Part shown: piece after piece, positions 1 through 4,895 of the stretch
Layout of the letters: every line of letters starts with the position of its first letter
Numbering within the stretch: position 1 is the stretch's first letter
Source: Chthoniobacter flavus
Lineage (GTDB): Bacteria > Verrucomicrobiota > Verrucomicrobiia > Chthoniobacterales > DYNR01
Length of the DNA: 6,685 nucleotides
Direction: 5' to 3'
Assembly (NCBI GenBank): GCA_020720945.1
Contig: DYNR01000032.1
Span: 7,158 to 13,842 of the forward strand
Position numbers and translations under genes: made by a program
The notes under the pieces: model-generated
Told to the model about the DNA's origin: nothing
What the model saw: the letters and a program-made list of their open reading frames with translations, nothing else
The model's database searches: none

Positions 1-99
1 GGAGGGTTGGAGGGGTTCGTTTTTTGCGCCGCATTCTGGGCAGAAGAGAGCGTCTTTTTCGAGGGGATGGCCGCAGGATTCGCAGAAGAGGTTTTCCAT
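1..99 (-). CDS. Zinc-ribbon protein, N-terminal fragment (continues past the left edge)
   Basis: Reading the minus strand from the ATG at 99-97 gives 33 uninterrupted codons to base 1. The fragment carries two CxxC knuckles: Cys6-x-x-Cys9-Gly and Cys20-x-x-Cys23-Gly, 10 residues apart. The wording FCESCGHPL and FCPECGAKN is that of the short bacterial zinc-ribbon domain often found at the N-terminus of membrane or regulatory proteins. Four cysteines would bind one structural zinc. The rest of the protein lies outside the window, so its function cannot be named. No Shine-Dalgarno sequence precedes the ATG; the upstream stretch is A-rich. Codons are C-ending (CTC, TTC), as in the other minus-strand genes, which supports it being coding. 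It lies downstream of glnII but behind a terminator, so it probably has its own promoter within 100-160. Confidence 0.8.
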   Translation of the reverse strand, partial: MENLFCESCGHPLEKDALFCPECGAKNEPLQPS

Positions 100-159
100 T
101 TTTTGATTTTCGAGAGTTGTTGCCTGAATCCTAAGCGGAAAGGGAGGTTTTGTTTAAGC

Positions 160-195
160 AAAAAAACACCGCCCATCGGAAGACGGGCGGTGTTT
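160..195 (-). terminator. Rho-independent terminator downstream of glnII
   Basis: Bases 164-174 and 185-195 form a perfect 11-bp inverted repeat around a 10-base loop (175-184). Its core is CACCGCCC pairing with GGGCGGTG. Read on the minus strand, the stem runs directly into a T tract (the A run at 160-166). On the plus strand only TTT follows, so termination is directed to the minus strand. It begins 58 bases after the glnII stop codon and separates glnII from the zinc-ribbon gene. Confidence 0.88.
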
Positions 196-210
196 GGTGT
201 GAGCGGAAAA

Positions 211-238
211 GCCGGATGCGCAAAAAAGGCGTTCCGGC
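211..238. other. Short inverted repeat between the glnII stop and its terminator
   Basis: GCCGGA at 211-216 and TCCGGC at 233-238 are a perfect 6-bp inverted repeat enclosing a 16-base loop with an A6/T6 run. It has no T tract following the stem, so it is not itself a terminator. It may stabilise the 3' end of the glnII mRNA, or be chance. Confidence 0.3.
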
Positions 239-253
239 GTAGCCCGATTGGGA

Positions 254-1270
254 TTAGGCGGTCGGAACTTCCGAGATCGTTTTGAGGATTCTGCTGGCGA
301 TCTGGTAGGGATCCCCTTGAGAATTCGGGCGACGGTCTTCGAGGTAACCTTTGTAGCCGCTGTTCACGAAGCTGTGGGGGATGCGGATCGAGGAACCGCG
401 GTCGGCCAGGCCGTAGGAGAACTTGTCGATCGACTGGGTTTCGTGCAACCCTGTGAGGCGCAAGTGGTTATCTGGACCATAGACGGCGATATGCTCGTCC
501 ATGTTCTTTTGGAACTGGGACATGAGTTTTTCGAAGTATTCCTTGCCGCCGACTTCGCGCATATAATCGGTCGAGAAGTTTGCGTGCATACCCGAGCCAT
601 TCCAGTCGCCGCGGATCGGTTTGCAGTGGAACTCCACATCGATCTGGTATTGTTCGCAGAGGCGGAGAAGGAGGTAGCGAGCCATCCAGACTTGGTCGGC
701 GGCGGTTTTAGAACCTTTGCCGAAGATTTGGAATTCCCATTGCCCTTTTGCGACTTCCGCGTTGATGCCTTCGTGGTTGATGCCAGCGTCGAGGCAGAGG
801 TCGAGGTGTTCTTCTACGATTTGGCGGGCGATGTCGCCGACATTTTTGTAGCCGACACCGGTGTAGTATTCGCCTTGTGGGGCGGGGTAACCTTCTTCGG
901 GGAAGCCGATGGGCCTGCCGTTTTGGAAGAGGAAGTATTCTTGTTCGAAGCCGAACCAGGCACCGGCATCATCGAGGATGGTGGCGCGGGAGTTTGAAGG
1001 GTGGGGAGTCACGCCATCGGGCATCATGACTTCGCACATGACGAGGGCGCCGTTGATGCGAGTCACATCGGGATAGACGGCGACAGGTTTGAGCATACAG
1101 TCCGAGCTACGGCCTTCCGCTTGGCGGGTGGAGCTACCGTCGAAGCCCCACATGGGGAGTTGGTCGAGGGTAGGGAATTCATCGAAGTTTTCGATTTTGG
1201 TTTTGCTGCGCAGGTTCGGGACAGGAGTGTAGCCATCGAGCCACACATATTCGAGTTTGTATTTCGACAT
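254..1270 (-). CDS. glnII: Glutamine synthetase, type II (GSII)
   Basis: Makes glutamine from glutamate, ammonia and ATP in the cytoplasm, the main entry of ammonium into metabolism. The 338-residue product matches the short type II (eukaryote-like) class; type I enzymes are near 470 residues. Visible landmarks: an N-terminal beta-grasp part with WGFDGSST (41-48) and KPVAVYPD (61-68); FGFEQEYF (106-113) with the metal-binding glutamates; NAEVAKGQWEFQI (170-182); NGSGMHAN (224-231), the substrate-binding loop; HETQSIDKFSYGLADRGSSIRIP (276-298; nucleotide/glutamate site with conserved arginines); and YLEDRRPN (309-316). The sequence is complete. The ATG at 1270 gives the usual MSKYKLEYVWLDGY start, but has no Shine-Dalgarno sequence. 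The gene stands alone, closed by a strong terminator and divergent from a kinase-like gene. Its 207-base upstream region carries possible control elements, described separately. Being type II, it lacks the adenylylation-loop control typical of type I enzymes (family knowledge). Confidence 0.96.
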   Translation of the reverse strand: MSKYKLEYVWLDGYTPVPNLRSKTKIENFDEFPTLDQLPMWGFDGSSTRQAEGRSSDCMLKPVAVYPDVTRINGALVMCEVMMPDGVTPHPSNSRATILDDAGAWFGFEQEYFLFQNGRPIGFPEEGYPAPQGEYYTGVGYKNVGDIARQIVEEHLDLCLDAGINHEGINAEVAKGQWEFQIFGKGSKTAADQVWMARYLLLRLCEQYQIDVEFHCKPIRGDWNGSGMHANFSTDYMREVGGKEYFEKLMSQFQKNMDEHIAVYGPDNHLRLTGLHETQSIDKFSYGLADRGSSIRIPHSFVNSGYKGYLEDRRPNSQGDPYQIASRILKTISEVPTA

Positions 1271-1292
1271 AATCTAAGGGTGGTTAGTTATA

Positions 1293-1314
1293 GGTTCTGA
1301 TTTGGTTCTGATTT
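1293..1314. repeat. Perfect 11-bp tandem repeat in the glnII leader
   Basis: GGTTCTGATTT occurs twice head to tail, at 1293-1303 and 1304-1314, without a mismatch. On the glnII strand this is two copies of AAATCAGAACC, about 23-44 bases upstream of the glnII ATG. The 11-base period is close to one helical turn, which suits a protein binding the same face twice, or an RNA element. The function is inference. Confidence 0.7.
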
Positions 1315-1356
1315 TGCTATATTGTTTTATTGGTGATGCCGTGCTGCGCCGCTGAA

Positions 1357-1374
1357 CGAACTTGGTTTAGTTCG
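1357..1374. promoter_or_regulatory. Small palindromic hairpin in the glnII/kinase divergent region
   Basis: CGAACT (1357-1362) and AGTTCG (1369-1374) are perfect inverted halves around TGGTTT. It lies between the possible sigma-54 element and the tandem repeat on the glnII side, so it could be an operator or a leader hairpin. No T tract follows in either direction, which argues against a terminator. Six base pairs could also be chance. Confidence 0.35.
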
Positions 1375-1404
1375 GGCGAAAGCGAAGAACGGACAGAGTG
1401 TTTG

Positions 1405-1422
1405 TAGCAGAAACGATGCCAA
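1405..1422 (-). promoter_or_regulatory. Possible sigma-54 (-24/-12) promoter for glnII
   Basis: On the minus strand the sequence TTGGCATCGTTTCTGCTA has GG (1420-1419) and GC (1408-1407) separated by exactly ten bases, the hallmark spacing of sigma-54 promoters. Against the known consensus TGGCAC(G)-N-TTGC(A/T) it matches TGGCA and TGC(T) but departs at two bases of the -24 box and one of the -12 box. Glutamine synthetase genes are classic sigma-54 targets in many bacteria, which makes the position plausible. It would give a leader of roughly 120 bases. No good sigma-70 pair is visible for glnII as an alternative. A match of this quality can arise by chance. Confidence 0.3.
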
Positions 1423-1477
1423 CAGTATCAGGTTTTTTCTGGTTTGCGAAACAAAAAAAGCGTGGTAGATTCTGGGG

Positions 1478-1894
1478 ATGGAAAGCATAAAAGACACGCG
1501 GCGGGCGATGGTTCGAATTGCTTATGATGGAACCGTTTACAAAAGTTTTCGGGGGCATCAGGCGGACTTGCGATTCAAGAACGAAGCCGAGGTTTTGCAG
1601 TATTTGGAAAAACGGGGGTGCCCGTTTGTGCCTAAGGTAATCCGGTGTGAAGAAGAAGAGTTGTTGTTAGTAACGACGAATTGCGGGCAGCGGGTCGAGA
1701 GGGTCGGAAAAGAAAAAATGGACGCTTTGCACGAAGAGTTGAGGGGTTACGGGGTCGAGCACGGGGACTGGGATAAGCGGAACATTACTTACTCGCAAAA
1801 GTTGGGGAGGTTTTGCGTGATCGATTTTGAGTTTGCGACGATTTTGGACGATTCGTGCCATCGGTCGCCCGTGCCGATGCCTGTGGGAGTTTGA
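1478..1894 (+). CDS. Minimal protein-kinase-like protein paired with a PP2C phosphatase
   Basis: A 138-residue soluble protein with the core signatures of the protein kinase-like fold in the right order. Lys22 in VYKSF is a candidate ATP-binding lysine; Glu36 or Glu38 in FKNEAEVL a candidate helix-C glutamate; LLLVTTNCG (62-70) is hinge-like. HGDWDKRN (95-102) fits the catalytic loop pattern HxDxxxxN, and VIDFEFA (114-120) stands where DFG is expected. The HGD wording is closer to small-molecule, RIO or WaaP-type kinases than to classical HRDLKPEN kinases. There is no glycine-rich loop, and the chain ends about 20 residues after DFE, so most of the C-lobe is missing against a usual 250-270 residues. 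It may be a compact active kinase or a pseudokinase. The start is uncertain: the ATG at 1478 has only GGGG immediately before it, and a second in-frame ATG lies at 1508. The phosphatase gene follows five bases after the stop. Confidence 0.75.
   Translation: MESIKDTRRAMVRIAYDGTVYKSFRGHQADLRFKNEAEVLQYLEKRGCPFVPKVIRCEEEELLLVTTNCGQRVERVGKEKMDALHEELRGYGVEHGDWDKRNITYSQKLGRFCVIDFEFATILDDSCHRSPVPMPVGV
1885..1889 (+). promoter_or_regulatory. Ribosome binding site that sets the phosphatase start
   Basis: GGGAG at 1885-1889 lies inside the last codons of the kinase-like gene, ten bases before the ATG at 1900. It favours that ATG over the in-frame GTG at 1855, which would overlap the upstream gene by 40 bases and add 15 residues unlike anything in the PP2C family. 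Confidence 0.6.
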
Positions 1895-1899
1895 TAGTT

Positions 1900-2742
1900 A
1901 TGGGAGAAGAAGAGCAGACGGCAGGCAGAGAGGGCGGCAAAGTCCAATGGTGGGGAATGACCCATTTGGGCAATGTGAGAAAAAACAACGAAGATGCCTT
2001 TTTGGTGATGACGATGGACGGGCATTCTTTTCATTATTTGGGGAAAGAAGGGGAAGGGGATTTTGCTGGGGGCGATTATATTTTTGCGGTGAGCGACGGG
2101 ATGGGGGGGGCGAATGCGGGAGAGTTTGCCAGCAAGATCGTGGTAGAAAAAATCACCATGCTATTGCCGAAAGGGTTTCGGACGATGGCATCGGGGCTTT
2201 CGGCGGGGTTTGAAGATTTGTTTGAGGAGCTATACGGGGAGACGAATCGGGCGTTGAATTATTTGGGGAGCCAATACGAAGAGTGCGCGGGGATGGGGGC
2301 GACGCTCACGCTGGCATGGATTTTGCCGGGGTGGCTTTATTTTGCGCATATCGGGGATAGCCGACTGTATTATTTTCCGGCGGAGGGGGGAATCAAGCAA
2401 CTGTCCGAGGACCATAGCCATGTGGGGTGGTTGCGGAGGACGGGAAAAATAACGGAGCGGGAAGCGCGGTCGCACCCGATGCGTTTTTCGGTCAACCGGG
2501 CGTTAGGTGCGGGGCATCAATTTTCTTCGCCGCAAGTGGGGGCGGTCGGCTACCAACCAGGAGACTATTTTTTGATTTGCTCTGACGGGGTGACGGATGG
2601 GTTGTGGGATCGCCAGTTGCTCCAACTTTTGCGTGAACCGGAAGAAGCGGAAAAAGGGGTGCCGCCAGCGCGGAGGTTGGTCGAAGGAGCTTTGAGCCGG
2701 AGTGGGAAAGACAACTTGACGGCGGTGGTTATCGGTTTTTGA
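1900..2742 (+). CDS. PP2C-family serine/threonine protein phosphatase
   Basis: A 280-residue cytosolic metal-dependent phosphatase that removes phosphate from Ser/Thr side chains. From the ATG at 1900 the motifs run in order. GNVRKNNEDAF (24-34) supplies the phosphate-binding arginine and a metal-site Glu-Asp. VSDGMGG (64-70) holds a metal-binding aspartate. GMGATLTL (131-138) and HIGDSRLYYF (150-159) follow. Then come LSEDHSHV (168-175), NRALG (199-203), ICSDGVTDGLW (226-236) with another metal-site aspartate, and the closing KDNLTAVVIGF (270-280) with the Asp-Asn pair. All expected catalytic residues are present and the length is normal for a single-domain bacterial PP2C, so it should be active. 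No membrane segment or sensor domain is seen. It follows the kinase-like gene after five bases, so the two are almost certainly cotranscribed and probably act on common targets. A run of eight G (2103-2110) sits in the DGMGG codons. Confidence 0.95.
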   Translation: MGEEEQTAGREGGKVQWWGMTHLGNVRKNNEDAFLVMTMDGHSFHYLGKEGEGDFAGGDYIFAVSDGMGGANAGEFASKIVVEKITMLLPKGFRTMASGLSAGFEDLFEELYGETNRALNYLGSQYEECAGMGATLTLAWILPGWLYFAHIGDSRLYYFPAEGGIKQLSEDHSHVGWLRRTGKITEREARSHPMRFSVNRALGAGHQFSSPQVGAVGYQPGDYFLICSDGVTDGLWDRQLLQLLREPEEAEKGVPPARRLVEGALSRSGKDNLTAVVIGF

Positions 2743-2758
2743 AGGTGGGGAAGCGGGG

Positions 2759-2780
2759 AGGATGCAATTCATAACATCCT
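2759..2780. terminator. Weak hairpin between convergent genes, possible shared terminator
   Basis: AGGATG (2759-2764) and CATCCT (2775-2780) are perfect inverted halves around a 10-base AT-rich loop, 16 bases after the phosphatase stop. On the plus strand TTTG follows, which is a poor T tract; on the minus strand there is none. It is the only hairpin I find between the convergent phosphatase and YmdB-family genes, and is weak as an intrinsic terminator. Confidence 0.35.
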
Positions 2781-2834
2781 TTGAGAAAAGTGGTTAAAAG
2801 AATTTTGATGCCATCGTTTCCCGCCGAGATGCCG

Positions 2835-3623
2835 TCAAACAGGGACGAGTTTTTGGAAGCGTTCGATGCGGGTTGCGTTGCCTGATGAGGGATCGATGTC
2901 CACGATTGCGCCGCAGAGGCGGACGGGGCCCTTTGCGATCGGGTAGGAGACGGGGAGGGAGGTGAGGAATCGGGATAAAATGGCATTGGGGTCGCGTCCC
3001 AAAATCGAGAGGTCGGGGCCGCACATTCCCGCATCGCAGAGGAAAGCCGTGCCGTTTGGGAGGATGCGTTCGTCCGCTGTTTGGACATGGGTATGGGTGC
3101 CTACGACCGCAGAAACTTTTCCGTCGAGGAAGAAACCCATCGCGATTTTTTCGCTGGTGGTTTCGCCGTGGACATCCACGAAAATGACGGGAGTTTCTTG
3201 GCGGAGGAGGGCGACTTCTTTTTCGATGGCGAGGAAGGGGTTTTCCAGCGGAGGGTTCATGAAAGTGCGGGTTTGCACATTGATGACCCCGATTTTTCCT
3301 TTGGCGGTTTCTAGGACGATGCTGCCGCACCCTGGGGTTTCGGGCGGGTAGTTGAGGGGGCGAAGGACGCGGGGTTCCGTCGGGAGCCAGGGAGCCAAAT
3401 CTTTTTGGTCCCAGACATGGTCGCCCGTCGTGATGACGGCGGCACCGCAGCGGAGCAAGTCGATGGCGATTTTTGGGGTGATGCCCCTGCCTCCCGCCGC
3501 ATTTTCGCCGTTGACAACAACGAAATCCAAACAGAGTTCGGTTTTCAGGGAAGGGAGCGAGCGGATGACCGCCGTGCGACCCGGTTCCCCGACAACATCA
3601 CCTAAAAATAATAGTCGAATCAT
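2835..3623 (-). CDS. ymdB: YmdB-family metallophosphoesterase (TIGR00282 type)
   Basis: A 262-residue dinuclear-metal phosphoesterase of the calcineurin-like superfamily. Studied relatives hydrolyse 2',3'-cyclic nucleotides or cyclic AMP, and in Bacillus YmdB affects sporulation and biofilm decisions. Metal-ligand motifs are in place: LGDVVG (7-12; Asp9), NGEN (38-41; Glu40, Asn41), GDHVWDQKD (67-75; His69), VDVHGE (149-154; His152) and GTHTHVQTAD (175-184; His177, His179), followed by CDAGMCGP (196-203). At residue 68 there is Asp where the family usually has the metal-bridging Asn of GNH, and HGE replaces the common HAE. I chose the ATG at 3623 because the family starts MIRLLFLGDVVG; an in-frame TTG eleven codons upstream adds unrelated residues. 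There is no Shine-Dalgarno sequence. The gene is convergent with the phosphatase and divergent from the amidase, with only 41 bases between starts. No signal peptide, so it is cytosolic. Confidence 0.9.
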   Translation of the reverse strand: MIRLLFLGDVVGEPGRTAVIRSLPSLKTELCLDFVVVNGENAAGGRGITPKIAIDLLRCGAAVITTGDHVWDQKDLAPWLPTEPRVLRPLNYPPETPGCGSIVLETAKGKIGVINVQTRTFMNPPLENPFLAIEKEVALLRQETPVIFVDVHGETTSEKIAMGFFLDGKVSAVVGTHTHVQTADERILPNGTAFLCDAGMCGPDLSILGRDPNAILSRFLTSLPVSYPIAKGPVRLCGAIVDIDPSSGNATRIERFQKLVPV

Positions 3624-3664
3624 GAGTGGTGTTAGGCTAATACGAGAGAAGCACAACGGTAAAT

Positions 3665-4873
3665 ATGAGATTTTTATTTTCGGCGTTTTTTTTCTTTTTT
3701 GTTTTTAGCCAAGGAGTTGCAAGTGCTCAGAAGTTGAGCCCACTGGCACCGCAACCCGATTGGAAGTCTTTGGAAGTTTATCAGGGGACGATTTCGCGGG
3801 AGGAATTTGTTGATTTGTTGGAGCGGGTTTATGCGCCTGGAGGGGCAGCGGCGAAGTGGGTTCGCGTGGGGAGCGATTCGGCGAGCATCGTAACGACCGA
3901 GGGGAAAGCACCGTGGGTGTTGCGTTTTTCTGGGGGGGGAGGCGAGGTGCCCGCAAGGAAATGGAGAGGGCGCCGGGAGATGCCGCCCGCAGTCGCGGGG
4001 AAACCGTTGGAAGGGGTGCGGATCGCGATTGATCCTGGTCACATTGGAGGGCAGTGGGCCAAGATGGAAGAGCGCTGGTTTCAATTCGAAGGAGGTCGCC
4101 CGGTGATCGAAGGAGACATGACTCTTTATGTCGCAAAGCTGATCAAATCCAAGTTGGAGAAGTTGGGGGCGATCGTCGAATTGACGCGGGGGACGGGCGA
4201 GCCTGTCACCTCGCAACGCCCGCAAGATTTGCAAAAAGCGGCGAAGCTTTTTTTGATTGGAAAGAAGGAGGCGGTGACGGCAGAAAAAATCCGCAAGGAA
4301 AGCGAGACGCTTTTTTACCGGGCAAGCGAGATTCGGGCCAGGGCGAAGAGGATCGAAAAATTCCGTCCCGACCTCGTGCTTTGCCTTCATTTTAACGCAG
4401 AAAGCTGGGGTGACGAAAACCATCCTAAGTTAGTGAAAGAAAATCACTTGCATTTTTTGGTATCGGGTTCGTTCGGGAAGGACGAGCTGGAGTATGAAGA
4501 CCAGCGTTACGGGATGCTTTCGAAGTTGCTGGGAAGGGTTCACGGCGAAGAACTGGCGGTCAGCAAAGAAGTGGCGAAGGCGATGGCAGAAGGGACGGGG
4601 TTGCCTCCTTACGAATACAAGGGGGGCAAGGCGGTTGATGTCGGGGGAGGCTCTTACATCTGGGCGAGGAATTTGTTGGCGAATCGGGTCTTCGATTGCC
4701 CAGTGGTTTTTGCAGAACCGTATGTGATGAACAACCGGGAAGTTTATGCGCGGGTGCAAGCCAGGGATTACAAAGGGAAAAAGACGGTTTTTGGCAGGAA
4801 AGTTCCGAGCCTTTACCAGGAGTATGCCGATGGGGTCGTGGCGGGGTTGGTCGCCTATTATTCCCGGCGGTGA
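3665..4873 (+). CDS. Exported N-acetylmuramoyl-L-alanine amidase (Amidase_3 family)
   Basis: Cuts the amide bond between N-acetylmuramic acid and the L-alanine of the stem peptide, remodelling peptidoglycan in the periplasm. The 402-residue product begins with a signal peptide: Arg2, a Phe-rich hydrophobic core (3-14) and an ASA-Q site predicting cleavage after Ala21. Residues about 22-115 form an N-terminal region I do not recognise. The catalytic domain starts near GVRIAIDPGH (117-126). Zinc ligands are His126, Glu149 (in IEGDMTL) and His242 (in LCLHFNAE), and Glu351 in VVFAEPYVMNN fits the catalytic glutamate near the end of the domain. Between the second and third ligands lies a long, charged, probably helical insertion (about 183-235), recalling the regulatory insert of some AmiC-type enzymes. 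No SPOR, LysM or AMIN targeting module is evident. The ATG at 3665 has no properly spaced Shine-Dalgarno sequence. It heads a plus-strand run; the dGTPase gene starts 22 bases after its stop. Confidence 0.92.
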   Translation: MRFLFSAFFFFFVFSQGVASAQKLSPLAPQPDWKSLEVYQGTISREEFVDLLERVYAPGGAAAKWVRVGSDSASIVTTEGKAPWVLRFSGGGGEVPARKWRGRREMPPAVAGKPLEGVRIAIDPGHIGGQWAKMEERWFQFEGGRPVIEGDMTLYVAKLIKSKLEKLGAIVELTRGTGEPVTSQRPQDLQKAAKLFLIGKKEAVTAEKIRKESETLFYRASEIRARAKRIEKFRPDLVLCLHFNAESWGDENHPKLVKENHLHFLVSGSFGKDELEYEDQRYGMLSKLLGRVHGEELAVSKEVAKAMAEGTGLPPYEYKGGKAVDVGGGSYIWARNLLANRVFDCPVVFAEPYVMNNREVYARVQARDYKGKKTVFGRKVPSLYQEYADGVVAGLVAYYSRR

Positions 4874-4885
4874 CAGCGGGGTAGA

Positions 4886-4890
4886 AGGGG
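4886..4890 (+). promoter_or_regulatory. Ribosome binding site fixing the dGTPase start
   Basis: AGGGG at 4886-4890 lies five bases before the ATG at 4896, in the 22-base gap after the amidase stop. It supports that start over the long upstream in-frame extension, which would reach back into the amidase gene as far as 4746. Confidence 0.65.
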
Positions 4891-4895
4891 AATCC

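Noticed and set aside
248..997. Long plus-strand open frame of 249 codons opposite glnII
   Set aside because: It is the antisense of a clear, complete type II glutamine synthetase and its product has no recognisable motif; the acidic, Val/Phe-rich make-up is what the reverse of this gene gives.
1271..1400. Glutamine riboswitch (glnA RNA) in the glnII leader
   Set aside because: A CGTTCA string is present on the glnII strand, but the conserved GGAAGTAGG-like segment and three-stem layout of that riboswitch, as I recall them, are not.
1855..1899. Upstream GTG start for the phosphatase
   Set aside because: It would overlap the kinase-like gene by 40 bases, add residues unlike the family, and ignore the GGGAG site placed before the ATG at 1900.
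3624..3656. TTG start extending the YmdB-family protein by eleven residues
   Set aside because: The family begins at MIRLLFLGD with the first metal-binding aspartate at about residue 9; the extra residues have no support.
3674..4423. Minus-strand open frame of 249 codons opposite the amidase
   Set aside because: It lies antisense to the amidase catalytic domain, is rich in Arg, Pro and Leu, and has no domain signature or start context.
4746..4895. N-terminal extension of the dGTPase into the amidase gene
   Set aside because: The 50 extra residues come from an out-of-frame reading of the amidase; the ATG at 4896 has a good ribosome site and gives the family's usual length.
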